From positions 42,267-106,266 of the forward strand of contig NZ_JANRHG010000010.1 of NCBI RefSeq assembly GCF_024733845.1: a stretch of 64,000 nucleotides of DNA, given 5' to 3'. The number at the start of each line of letters is the position of its first letter. The stretch's first letter is position 1. The DNA is from Neomoorella sulfitireducens. Its GTDB lineage: Bacteria; Bacillota; DSM-521; Neomoorellales; Neomoorellaceae. Below, piece after piece: positions 19,314 through 26,670 of the stretch. A model generated the notes under the pieces. The model saw only the letters and a list, made by a program, of their open reading frames with translations, was not told the origin of the DNA and ran no database searches. The position numbers and the translations under genes were made by a program.

Positions 19314-19781
19314 TTATTTATTAGCACGCATAGACAATCCCTGTGCAATTACCGATTGCACCGCCGGGCTGCATCAGGTTCCGGCCGGGTTTTTGGTAAG
19401 GCATTCATGGCCGGCGTTGGCACCGGTGTGTTCACGGACGTCTTGCAAACTGTGGCAGCATTGCCGGTGTACTATGTGTTCGAGGATCTCTTGGTCTGTA
19501 ACATTATAACAGTAACAGATTATCCGTGGCGTTTTTTCTTTAAACCAGACCGGAACGCGAACATCTTCCTTGGTAAAAATGGTACCGTCGTCGCCATAAT
19601 AAACAGCGTTACACGACAGCGACAGGCATAAATTGTACTGGATTTGCCTTAATGATTTTGCTGCTTCCGCATTAAGTAAACTAACTACTGTTACTCCGGG
19701 AACTTTTTGCCCTTTTATGCCACAAAGAGGGCACGATGTAGCAGCCTCCCTGCCTTTGCCGCTACAGATTTCTTGCTTCAT
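19314..19781 (-). CDS. CopZ-like zinc/[2Fe-2S] protein, probable selenoprotein (UGA read as Sec)
   Basis: An N-terminal zinc-binding region (SCPLCGIKGQKVPGVTV, then YNLCLSLSC) is followed by a BFD-like [2Fe-2S] domain: CYC at residues 89/91, Cys127, then NPAGT. The ordinary frame stops at a TGA (19376-19374), exactly where relatives carry a Cys-Cys pair. Reading TGA as selenocysteine gives U136-C137 and 18 further residues to a TAA at 19316-19314, 155 in total. A hairpin with a GGU-containing loop begins 12 bases after the TGA, as expected of a bacterial SECIS. Relatives of this family act as metallochaperones; I recall some being named (seleno)proteins. The start is the ATG at 19781, behind a weak GGGG site. 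Confidence 0.8.
19343..19361 (-). promoter_or_regulatory. SECIS-like hairpin downstream of an in-frame UGA
   Basis: On the minus strand GTGCAAT and ATTGCAC form a perfect 7-base-pair stem closing a CGGTA loop. It starts 12 bases after the TGA, and the loop G-G-U lies about 21 bases after it. Bacterial SECIS elements are short hairpins about 11 bases 3' of UGA with G and U in the apical loop, recognised by SelB. Confidence 0.75.
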
Positions 19782-19815
19782 AAAATCACAACCCCATTCT
19801 TCTATCCAAATGAGT

Positions 19816-19848
19816 TAAAAAAGCTGGCCTGCTGATCAACGGCCAGCT
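19816..19848 (-). terminator. Terminator of the 44-residue gene (minus direction)
   Basis: The perfect 8-base arms AGCTGGCC and GGCCAGCT (19822-19829 and 19841-19848) are followed, in the minus direction, by a run of T. Confidence 0.7.
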
Positions 19849-19867
19849 CAATACATCGCTCAAATTT

Positions 19868-20002
19868 TTATTTATTTTCCGGGCCACGTTCAGGATCAAT
19901 TATAATTTGGTTGCCGCGGATGGCATGAAGCTCCCTTGCCCTCACTTTAGACCGGCGTTCCTGATTGGGACCGTTGCGGCTTAGTTTAAAGCGCCTGGGC
20001 AC
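19868..20002 (-). CDS. Small basic protein, unknown (44 residues)
   Basis: A short reading frame starts with GTG at 20002 behind an AAAGGGGGG purine run and codes for a 44-residue, arginine-rich protein starting MPRRFKLSRNGPNQERRS and ending IIIDPERGPENK. It is too short for routine ORF calling. A good ribosome site, a codon-biased frame and a dedicated terminator directly downstream support it as real. I do not recognise a family. It is transcribed away from the 51-residue membrane protein gene at 20158, with which it shares a control region. Confidence 0.5.
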   Translation of the reverse strand: MPRRFKLSRNGPNQERRSKVRARELHAIRGNQIIIDPERGPENK

Positions 20003-20157
20003 CCCCTACCCCCCTTTGTTATTTTTATAATTCTTTATCATTAGTTTATCTTCCTTCCCCTGCGTCTAACCAGGTAAATTATCGATATTATGTTAACGAA
20101 ATAAGGAATAGATCTACTTATTCGGAATGATAATAAGCTTAAAAGGGGGGATTTAAA

Positions 20158-20313
20158 ATGTGGCGAGCCCGTTTAACCATGGGAGGTAAGCGCCCCCAAC
20201 GGCGCGGCTTGCCCTGGTGGCTCGTTTTACTGGCTTACCCCATGGGACTGCTGGATGGTTACCTGTTTAGTATTTGGTTACGGCGGCGCCAGCAGCAAGA
20301 ACCAGCCAGCTAG
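20158..20313 (+). CDS. Small single-span membrane protein, unknown (51 residues)
   Basis: An ATG at 20158 behind an AAAAGGGGGG site opens a 51-codon frame. The protein has a basic N-terminus (MWRARLTMGGKRPQRRG), one hydrophobic segment (LPWWLVLLAYPMGLLDGY, about residues 18-35) and a basic/polar tail (WLRRRQQQEPAS). It looks like a small integral membrane protein. I do not know its function. It is divergent to the 44-residue gene; the 155-base gap between them is AT-rich and should hold both promoters, but no strong -35/-10 pair was found. Confidence 0.55.
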   Translation: MWRARLTMGGKRPQRRGLPWWLVLLAYPMGLLDGYLFSIWLRRRQQQEPAS

Positions 20314-20482
20314 CGGGGGCTAAGCCTCCCTCCTTTTCAAGACGTTTCCAGTTTCTTGTGATTATTATATACCGGTTGATGAATTTCTACAATAGCGGTA
20401 AATCCTGCCTCAAGAACATTAATCTCCCCAGCTATTGCCACCTGTGCTATTATAATAATTAAGTTCGAGGAGGTGCACTCTT

Positions 20483-21292
20483 TTGCGCCCTTTTCTTAAG
20501 TGGCCAGGTGGCAAATACCGGATTGTCAACGTAATCAAGGCCAGGCTGCCCAGAGGTAAACGCCTGGTAGAGCCCTTCGCCGGATCCGGCGCGGTTTTCC
20601 TGAACACCGACTACCCGTCCTACTGGCTGAGTGACAGCAATGCCGATCTGATTAACCTTTACCGCACGCTTAAGTCCGAGGGAGAAGATTTCATTCGCTA
20701 CTGTCGTTCGTTCTTTATCCCGGAAAATAATACGGCCGAGAGGTACTACGAACTGAGGGAGACCTTTAATGAGACGAAGGATATCGTACTAAAGTCGGCG
20801 CTGCTGGTCTATCTTAACCGTCACGGCTACAACGGGCTGGTCCGCTATAACAACCGGGGAGATTACAATGTGCCCTTTGGCCGGTATAAGAAGCCTTACT
20901 TTCCCGAAGCCGAGATGCGGCATTTCTATCAGAAATCGCGGGTTGCTGAGTTTACTGTGGCTGATTTTACCGAGGTGATGGCCGCAGCCCGGCCCGGGGA
21001 CGTCTTTTACTGCGACCCACCCTATGTGCCGCTTTCCGCCACCGCCAGCTTCACTACCTACAGCGCCGGCGGTTTTTCCCTTGAGCAACAGGCAGAACTG
21101 ACCAGGCTGGCCGTGATGCTTGCCCGGTCCGGCATACCGGTCCTCATCTCCAACCATGATACTGAGTTTACCGGCAAAGCTTATCAATCGGCAAGCATAA
21201 CCAGAATTAAGGTCCCGCGTTCCATCAGCTGTGACGGGAGTGGCCGTGGTAAGGCCGGCGAAGTGCTGGCTCTTTTCGGCGCTGCACCATGA
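20483..21292 (+). CDS. Orphan DNA adenine methylase (Dam/D12 class N6-adenine)
   Basis: This SAM-dependent N6-adenine methyltransferase of the D12 class (Dam, M.DpnII type) has 269 residues. The N-terminal motif is LKWPGGKYRIV, the SAM-binding motif VEPFAGSGAVFLN at about residues 30-42, and the catalytic DPPY at 178-181. HGYNGLVRYNNRGDYNVPFG is the substrate-recognition region typical of the class and suggests GATC recognition, which is not proven here. The TTG start follows GAGGAGG (20467-20473). No restriction endonuclease is adjacent, so it appears solitary. A TATAAT box lies at 20451-20456. Confidence 0.9.
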   Translation: MRPFLKWPGGKYRIVNVIKARLPRGKRLVEPFAGSGAVFLNTDYPSYWLSDSNADLINLYRTLKSEGEDFIRYCRSFFIPENNTAERYYELRETFNETKDIVLKSALLVYLNRHGYNGLVRYNNRGDYNVPFGRYKKPYFPEAEMRHFYQKSRVAEFTVADFTEVMAAARPGDVFYCDPPYVPLSATASFTTYSAGGFSLEQQAELTRLAVMLARSGIPVLISNHDTEFTGKAYQSASITRIKVPRSISCDGSGRGKAGEVLALFGAAP

Positions 21293-21338
21293 CCAGTGTG
21301 TTAGAATTAGTATTTACAACAAGCCCCAAAGAAAATAA

Positions 21339-21362
21339 ACCCGGCTTTTTGTGAAGCCGGGT
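21339..21362. terminator. Hairpin between dam and tRNA-Glu
   Basis: The perfect arms ACCCGGCTT and AAGCCGGGT (21339-21347 and 21354-21362) are followed in the minus direction by TTATTTTCTTT, so this is a minus-strand terminator; on the plus strand it lacks a T run and could only weakly end dam. Confidence 0.5.
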
Positions 21363-21421
21363 AAGTGCCCTTTGGAGGTCAAGTGTCCTGGTAACGAGAC
21401 TGGCTATTCTGCCCATGAAAA

Positions 21422-21469
21422 AACCCCCTGTTCAGCGTTACCGCCTTCTTTAGGGGGTTCAGTACGGTT
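21422..21469 (-). terminator. Terminator of tRNA-Glu
   Basis: In the minus direction AACCCCCT (21469-21462) pairs with AGGGGGTT (21429-21422) and is followed by TTTTC. Confidence 0.7.
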
Positions 21470-21490
21470 GAAGTCTTGATTTTAAAGGTA

Positions 21491-21566
21491 TGGTAGCCCT
21501 ACGGGGATTCGAACCCCGGTTACCGCCGTGAGAGGGCGGCGTCCTAGGCCACTAGACGATAGGGCC
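21491..21566 (-). tRNA. tRNA-Glu (CUC anticodon)
   Basis: This is a 76-base cloverleaf including an encoded CCA. The acceptor GGCCCTA pairs with TAGGGCT, the anticodon stem CCGCC/GGCGG encloses the loop CTCTCAC with anticodon CUC, and the T-arm holds GGTTCGAATCC. It lies alone, with its own promoter and terminator. Confidence 0.95.
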
Positions 21567-21580
21567 TCAACCCGCAGATA

Positions 21581-21610
21581 ATTATAGCATAGCTTCACGG
21601 AAGGCGTCAA
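21581..21610 (-). promoter_or_regulatory. Promoter of tRNA-Glu
   Basis: On the minus strand TTGACG (21610-21605), an 18-base spacer and TATAAT (21586-21581) with an upstream TGC extension form a near-consensus promoter. It overlaps the stop of the endonuclease IV gene and starts transcription a few bases before the tRNA. Confidence 0.85.
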
Positions 21611-22494
21611 GACTTAGTTTTTGTTCTACGTAGCTCCTTTACCAGGGCAATTTCACCAGCGTATTCTTTATAATTGCTTACCGGTGTTTCTAAAAGCAAG
21701 GTTAACTTACTAAAAAAAGGATCGTTGACAATGGCGGCTATCCCCTGCTCCCCCAGTTCCCCCCTGCCGATACCGGCATGGCGATCCCGGCGACTGCCCA
21801 GGGATACCAGGGAATCATTTAAATGCATAATCCTGATCCGCTCCAAACCGATTTTTGCATCTAATTCCCTTACAAGTTGCCGGCATCCGGATGGGGTACG
21901 CAGATCCCAACCGGCTGCATATAAATGAGCCGAATCCAGGCAAACACCAACCCTGTCCGGCCAGTCGAGGCTCGCCAGGATATAACTTAAATCCTCAAGG
22001 GAACCGATTTCTTTTCCCTGCCCGGCCATGGTTTCCAGCAAAAGCATGGGGACCGGATCGGGAATGCTTAAAAAGGAATCTTTAATCACTTTGATAATCC
22101 TGGCCAAAGCTGCTTTGCGGTCGCCTTCGTGGTGGCCGGGGTGAGTGATCAGGTATTCGCCTCCAATAGCAGCTACCCTCAGGGTGTCATCATGAAGTAC
22201 CATACGGGCAAATTCTTGCTGCCTGTCCGACTGCGAACCCAGGTTGACGGTATATGGCAGGTGGCCGGCAATGGGATAGAGATCGGCTTCTTGCCTGGCT
22301 GCCTGCCAGGCAGCTATTTCTGAAGAAGGAATTTCCCTAGCCGCGCCGCCGCGGGGGTTACGGGTAAAATACTGGAAGGTATTGGCCTTTATTTCTACGG
22401 CCATGGCTACGGTTTTCAGCAATCCCTTTGCTATGGAAAGGTGGGCTCCCAGGCGCAGCACGGTTGGATCATCTCCCTGGTTATTATTTAACAT
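21607..22494 (-). CDS. nfo: Endonuclease IV (AP endonuclease)
   Basis: This is a TIM-barrel, zinc-dependent deoxyribonuclease IV that cuts DNA at abasic sites in base-excision repair. Landmarks are RLGAHLSIAKGL at the N-terminus, NTFQYFTRNPRG, GHLPYTVNLGS, LLLETMAGQGKEIGS, VCLDSAHLYAAGWD, RIMHLNDSLVSLGSRRDRHAGIGRGELG and LLLETP at the end, covering the metal-binding His/Glu/Asp residues. A longer frame to 22626 overlaps the EamA gene; the ATG at 22494, with AAGG 8 bases upstream, gives a normal 295 residues. It overlaps the upstream transporter gene by 11 bases, so the two are co-transcribed. Confidence 0.93.
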   Translation of the reverse strand: MLNNNQGDDPTVLRLGAHLSIAKGLLKTVAMAVEIKANTFQYFTRNPRGGAAREIPSSEIAAWQAARQEADLYPIAGHLPYTVNLGSQSDRQQEFARMVLHDDTLRVAAIGGEYLITHPGHHEGDRKAALARIIKVIKDSFLSIPDPVPMLLLETMAGQGKEIGSLEDLSYILASLDWPDRVGVCLDSAHLYAAGWDLRTPSGCRQLVRELDAKIGLERIRIMHLNDSLVSLGSRRDRHAGIGRGELGEQGIAAIVNDPFFSKLTLLLETPVSNYKEYAGEIALVKELRRTKTKS

Positions 22495-23365
22495 GCTTTT
22501 TACCTTGAAAGGCGTTGCCGTCCTTAAGCTCAGCCAGGAGCATACCGGCCAGGATAAGCAGGCATCCAAATCCCTGGCGCCAGGTGAGGGTCTCCCGGCC
22601 CCAGAAATAGGCTGCCAGGGCGGCAAAAACAGGTTCCATAGAAAAGATAATAGCCGTGTGGGCTGCGGTGGTATACTGCTGGACTTTGTTTTGAATCAGG
22701 TAGGCCAGGGAGGTGGCCGGCAGGGCTGTAAGCAGGAACGCCTGCCAGACGGCGGGAGTGAACCTGGCCGGAAAATTTTCGCCTGGTAAGGCTAAGAAAA
22801 AAGCAACTATGGCTACAGTACCCAACTGCACGCTGGTAAAGACCAGGGTATGATGGCAGCCGGCAAAACGTTCTACCAGCAAAATCTGTCCCGCAAAGCA
22901 AAAGGCCCCCAGGAGGACGAGAACATCACCGGGATTAAAGGGCAGACCTACGTTTAAAGTCAGGAGGGCCAGGCCAACGGCTGCAGCTAAGGCACCAATT
23001 ATGGTAAAGGCATCAGGTAAGGTGCGGTAGAAAACGGCGCTTAACAGGGGTACCAGGACTACCGATAATCCGGTAATAAAACCGGCGCTGGCTGCCGAAG
23101 TAAATTTAAGACCCATAGTTTGGAAAATATAGCCCCCACTTAAAATAAGGCCTACCAGGCTACCGTTAATTAAGGTAGCTCGGTCAAGGGCAAACCAGTG
23201 TCGCCAGGTTACGAGGGCCAAAAAAATAAAGGCCAGCAGGAAGCGCAGGGCAACAAAATAAAAGGGCCCGATACCGGTTAAAGCCCTTTGTACAGCTACA
23301 AAAGTGGTTCCCCAGATAAAGGTAACAAGTAAAAGGGCACTGTCCGCCAGGAAATGTCTTGGCAA
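22484..23365 (-). CDS. EamA/DMT-family transporter
   Basis: This 293-residue integral membrane protein has about ten hydrophobic helices in two EamA repeats (first repeat LLLVTFIWGTTFVAVQRAL; second AGQILLVERFAGCHH onward). The pattern is that of drug/metabolite exporters of the DMT superfamily; the substrate is not predictable. The TTG start at 23365 has a weak GGTGAG site. It precedes nfo in the same transcript and is divergent to the amino acid transporter genes. Confidence 0.88.
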   Translation of the reverse strand: MPRHFLADSALLLVTFIWGTTFVAVQRALTGIGPFYFVALRFLLAFIFLALVTWRHWFALDRATLINGSLVGLILSGGYIFQTMGLKFTSAASAGFITGLSVVLVPLLSAVFYRTLPDAFTIIGALAAAVGLALLTLNVGLPFNPGDVLVLLGAFCFAGQILLVERFAGCHHTLVFTSVQLGTVAIVAFFLALPGENFPARFTPAVWQAFLLTALPATSLAYLIQNKVQQYTTAAHTAIIFSMEPVFAALAAYFWGRETLTWRQGFGCLLILAGMLLAELKDGNAFQGKKHVK

Positions 23366-23517
23366 GATTACTCACCGTTTTAATTATCTATTTACAGTGA
23401 AACCCTGTCAAGAATTAATGTGCCACGGCAGGATTTTTATAAATTAAGGCGAATAAATATTAGATTGTTGTCCTGTAACAAGTTATAAATAAAACCTTAA
23501 AAAGGAGGAGAAAGTGC

Positions 23518-24372
23518 GTGAAAACGTTGCTTAAAAGGATTTTTGTTATGCTGGTACTGGTGTTCCTTATCATTGGCCTGGCCGGCTGCGGCAACGGCGC
23601 TTCCCAGGAAAAAAGTCCGGCTGCCCAGAACCAGCAGGCCGATTCCTCCACCGGTACATCCAGCAGGCCCAAGTACTCTGTCGCCCTGGAAGCTACCTTT
23701 GCGCCCTTTGAATTCCGGGATATGAAGACCGGTGAATTTACCGGCTTTGATGTCGACCTGATCAAGGCCATAGGCGAGGTAGCCGGTTTTGATGTGGAAA
23801 TTAAAGAAATGGGCTTTGATGGGATCCTTACGGCGCTGCAGACCAACAATGTCGACCTGGCCATATCCGGGATCAGTATTGACGATGAGCGCAAGAAAGC
23901 GGTGGATTTTTCCCTTCCCTATTACCAGTCTGGTCTGGTCGTGGCAGTGAAGGCAGATAACAATACCATTAAAGGCTTTGACGATTTACAGGGCAAAAAG
24001 ATCGCTGCCCAAATCGGTACCACCGGTGCTAAAGAAGCGAAAAAGATCCCCGGGGCCAAGGTCACCGAACTGGATAAAGTGCCGGATCTTTTCCTGGAAC
24101 TGAAAAACGGCGGTGTCGACGCTGTGGTAAATGACCTGCCGGTAACAGCATATTACATCCAGCAGGGCAATCAAGACGTTAAGATTGTTGGCGACGTGAG
24201 GTCGGCCGAGTATTACGGCATTGCCGTACCAAAGGGCAAAACGGAAGTCCTGCAGAAGATCAATGACGGCTTAAAGGCCCTGAAGGCCAGTGGCAAGTAT
24301 GCCGAGATTTATAAGAAATGGTTCGGCCAGGAACCGCCGGCTTTCCTCCCGGGCGAACCGCCGCAACAGTAA
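23518..24372 (+). CDS. Amino acid ABC transporter substrate-binding lipoprotein (family 3)
   Basis: This is the extracytoplasmic binding component of a polar amino acid ABC importer, probably for glutamine/glutamate-type substrates. The N-terminus has a lipoprotein signal with the lipobox LAGCG, so it should be anchored to the membrane through Cys24 or close to it. A low-complexity linker (EKSPAAQNQQADSSTGTS) leads to the domain: YSVALEATFAPFEFRD, TGFDVDLIKAIGEVAG, DLAISGISIDDERKKAVDFSLPYY. The GTG start follows AGGAGGAG. Permease and ATPase genes follow after a strong hairpin. Confidence 0.92.
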   Translation: MKTLLKRIFVMLVLVFLIIGLAGCGNGASQEKSPAAQNQQADSSTGTSSRPKYSVALEATFAPFEFRDMKTGEFTGFDVDLIKAIGEVAGFDVEIKEMGFDGILTALQTNNVDLAISGISIDDERKKAVDFSLPYYQSGLVVAVKADNNTIKGFDDLQGKKIAAQIGTTGAKEAKKIPGAKVTELDKVPDLFLELKNGGVDAVVNDLPVTAYYIQQGNQDVKIVGDVRSAEYYGIAVPKGKTEVLQKINDGLKALKASGKYAEIYKKWFGQEPPAFLPGEPPQQ

Positions 24373-24398
24373 CAACGAAATTTTAGGAATACAACGGT

Positions 24399-24426
24399 AT
24401 GCGTAACACCCCGCGGTGTTACGCAT
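24399..24426 (+). other. Perfect intercistronic hairpin between binding protein and permease genes
   Basis: ATGCGTAACACC and GGTGTTACGCAT form a perfect 12-base-pair stem with a CCGC loop and no T run after it. This suits partial termination or 3'-end protection of the binding-protein mRNA, giving it more product than the permease; that role is inferred. Confidence 0.6.
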
Positions 24427-24460
24427 TCTGCTGTTCCGGGGTCTAGTGAGGTGAATTTTG

Positions 24461-25174
24461 GTGGGCCTGGTTATCCAATCCTTGCCTTATTTACTGCTGG
24501 GGGCCCTGCAAACATTAAAAATTACCCTGGTTGCCGTAGCTCTGGGCATCATATTGGGGCTAATTGCCGGTATGGGCCGCCTTTCCCGCCGGCGATTAAC
24601 CAGTTTTCTGGCCACCTGTTATGTTGATTTTTTTCGAGGCACACCTTTACTGGTCCAGATCTTTATAGTATATTATGGCTTTCCCCAGTTGCTTAACGAA
24701 GGGCAACAGTTTTTAATGGCAAATTTTGGTTTACCCCAGGTTTTACAGACAACCCATATCCCGGTCTTTGTGGCGGCAACGGTCTCCACCAGCCTGAATA
24801 GCGGCGCCTATGTAGCCGAGATTTTCAGGGCCGGAATACAATCTATTGACAGGGGCCAGGTGGAAGCGGCCCGTTCCCTTGGCATGACGGAGAGACAGTC
24901 CATGCGATATATAGTCCTGCCCCAGGCTTTCAAGAGGGTGATCCCTCCCCTGGGCAACGAATTTATAGCCATGCTCAAGGATACTTCTCTCCTCTCGGTT
25001 ATCGGTTACGTGGAATTAACCCGCCAGGGACAGCTCATCAGCGCGGCTACCTTCAGGCCCCTGGAGGTCTATTTTGCCGTAGCCCTTATTTATTTAGCGA
25101 TGACTTTTACCATTTCCCGCTTTGTGGATTACCTGGAAAGGAGGCTGAGGACCGGTGACCATGATCGAAGTTAG
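24461..25174 (+). CDS. Amino acid ABC transporter permease (His/Glu/Gln/Arg family)
   Basis: This is the membrane component of the polar amino acid importer. It has about 237 residues, several hydrophobic helices, and the EAA-type cytoplasmic loop [37 protein letters not shown] that contacts the ATPase. TTG at 24458 is also possible, but the GAGGTG at 24448-24453 is better spaced for the GTG at 24461. The 3' end overlaps the ATPase gene by 14 bases, so the two are translationally coupled. Confidence 0.92.
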   Translation: MGLVIQSLPYLLLGALQTLKITLVAVALGIILGLIAGMGRLSRRRLTSFLATCYVDFFRGTPLLVQIFIVYYGFPQLLNEGQQFLMANFGLPQVLQTTHIPVFVAATVSTSLNSGAYVAEIFRAGIQSIDRGQVEAARSLGMTERQSMRYIVLPQAFKRVIPPLGNEFIAMLKDTSLLSVIGYVELTRQGQLISAATFRPLEVYFAVALIYLAMTFTISRFVDYLERRLRTGDHDRS

Positions 25175-25883
25175 GAATCTCCACAAAAGTTTTGGCCCCC
25201 TGGAAGTTTTACGGGGAATTAACTGCACCATAGCCGCCAGGGAGGTTGTAGTCGTCATCGGCCCCAGCGGCTCCGGGAAGAGCACTTTTCTTCGCTGCCT
25301 CAATTTACTGGAAAGACCCACCAAAGGAGAAGTAATTATTGACGGCATATCCCTGACCGATCCCCGGACCGATATCAATGCCGTGCGCCAGGAAGTAGGT
25401 ATGGTCTTCCAGCGCTTTAATCTTTTCCCCCATAAGACGGTCCTGGAGAATATAACCCTGGCACCTATTAAAGTCCGTCGCCTGCCGGCCGCCCGCGCGG
25501 AACAGCAGGCTCTGGAATTGCTGACAAGGGTTGGACTAAGGGATAAAGCCGATTCTTACCCCGAACAGCTTTCCGGTGGCCAGCAACAAAGGGTCGCCAT
25601 TGCCCGCGCCCTGGCCATGCAGCCCAAGGTAATGCTCTTTGATGAACCTACCTCGGCCCTGGACCCGGAAATGGTCGGCGAAGTGCTGGCGGTGATGAAG
25701 GACCTGGCACGGGAGGGGATGACCATGGTGGTCGTAACCCATGAAATGGGTTTTGCCCGGGAAGTAGGCGACCGGGTCCTCTTTATGGATGAAGGTTTGA
25801 TCGTTGAAGAGGGAACGCCGGACCAGATCTTTAATAACTGCCGGAACCCGCGCACCAAGAGTTTCTTGAGTAAAATTCTATGA
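25161..25883 (+). CDS. Amino acid ABC transporter ATP-binding protein (GlnQ type)
   Basis: This is the ATPase that powers the importer. Walker A is [17 protein letters not shown], the Q-loop [13 protein letters not shown], the signature [15 protein letters not shown], Walker [15 protein letters not shown], and the H-loop [12 protein letters not shown]; every core motif is intact. Length is 240 residues from the ATG at 25161 (GTG two codons upstream is an alternative). It is the last gene of the three-gene operon, closed by a terminator. Confidence 0.95.
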   Translation: MIEVRNLHKSFGPLEVLRGINCTIAAREVVVVIGPSGSGKSTFLRCLNLLERPTKGEVIIDGISLTDPRTDINAVRQEVGMVFQRFNLFPHKTVLENITLAPIKVRRLPAARAEQQALELLTRVGLRDKADSYPEQLSGGQQQRVAIARALAMQPKVMLFDEPTSALDPEMVGEVLAVMKDLAREGMTMVVVTHEMGFAREVGDRVLFMDEGLIVEEGTPDQIFNNCRNPRTKSFLSKIL

Positions 25884-25898
25884 TTTTAGGCCCGACAA

Positions 25899-25932
25899 AA
25901 AAGCCACCGCCGGGATGCCGTTGGTGGCTTTT
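25899..25932. terminator. Bidirectional terminator between the ABC operon and the secreted-protein gene
   Basis: AAAAGCCACC and GGTGGCTTTT (25899-25908 and 25923-25932) form a perfect stem with A and T flanks, usable from both convergent sides. Confidence 0.85.
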
Positions 25933-25974
25933 AGATTAGATTCATTTATGGCTAGAGGAGGTATGGGAGGGGCT

Positions 25975-26592
25975 TTAACGCGGATGCCTTGGCTGGAGAA
26001 GTTTGCTCAGGTCTAACTGTTCCAGGCCGCTTAAAATTTTGTCGGCCTTGTCACGTGTCAGCTTGCCGCTGGCTACAGCCTCATCTAACTTTGTTTTAGC
26101 TTCATTAATCAACTTTTCTTTGAGCTGATCCAGGGTGAGGCCCTTTTCAGCAGCTATTTGTTCCAGGGTTTTACCATCCTGGAGTTCCTGGCGCAGCTCC
26201 TGCGGCGTAATCCCAAGCACATTGGCGATATCGTCGGCACATTTGAACCCACCGAATCCCCGGTCACGGGGGCCTCCCTTAAAGCCGGCAAACCCAGGCC
26301 ATTGCCCGTCTTCCAGGGCTTTTTGGAGCCTCTCGGCTTTGTCGCTGTCGATTAAACCAGAAGTCTGGGCGGCCTCCACGGTCTGCTGCCCGGCGTTCTG
26401 CATGGCCTCCTGGAGCCTGTCCACATCTATTCCCAGGTTAGCAGCCAATTTTTCAAGATAGAGCTGTTTCAGACTGCTCCAGGGCTGGGAAGAAGAATCA
26501 TCTTGGGCAACGGCTACACCGGCTGCAGCCAGGCTTAAGACAAGCACCAGTACTAAAAACAGGGGGTAATGCTTTTTTATTTTAGCCAACAT
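25975..26592 (-). CDS. Secreted, helix-rich protein of unknown function (DUF2680-like)
   Basis: This 205-residue protein has a clear signal peptide (MLAKIKKHYPLFLVLVLVLS..., cleavage near AVAQ-DD). The mature part consists of short helical repeats: LAANLGIDVDRLQEAM, IANVLGITPQELRQEL, IAAEKGLTLDQLKEKL, and AVASGKLTRDKADKIL, with a glycine-rich middle (FAGFKGGPRDRGFGGFK). Such repeats occur in uncharacterised secreted Firmicute proteins. The ATG follows a GGAGGTGAT site. It lies downstream of a two-component pair on the same strand (88-base gap), so it may be under their control; this is inference. Confidence 0.7.
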   Translation of the reverse strand: MLAKIKKHYPLFLVLVLVLSLAAAGVAVAQDDSSSQPWSSLKQLYLEKLAANLGIDVDRLQEAMQNAGQQTVEAAQTSGLIDSDKAERLQKALEDGQWPGFAGFKGGPRDRGFGGFKCADDIANVLGITPQELRQELQDGKTLEQIAAEKGLTLDQLKEKLINEAKTKLDEAVASGKLTRDKADKILSGLEQLDLSKLLQPRHPR

Positions 26593-26670
26593 ATCACCTC
26601 CTTCCTGGAGTTTATTTTATCCACTCCAGTTAAGAAAATGATGAAATGAACCTGAGAAAATGATAAGAAA

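Noticed and set aside
19163..19348. A 61-codon minus-strand frame between lexA and the selenoprotein candidate
   Set aside because: It overlaps the UGA-extended C-terminus and SECIS region; composition is AT-rich, no ribosome site, no motif.
20483..21292. A restriction-modification system
   Set aside because: Only the methylase was found; neighbours are a small membrane protein and a tRNA, with no endonuclease-like frame.
21225..21416. A 63-codon minus-strand frame across the dam end
   Set aside because: It overlaps dam and spans a minus-strand terminator hairpin, so it is unlikely to be translated.
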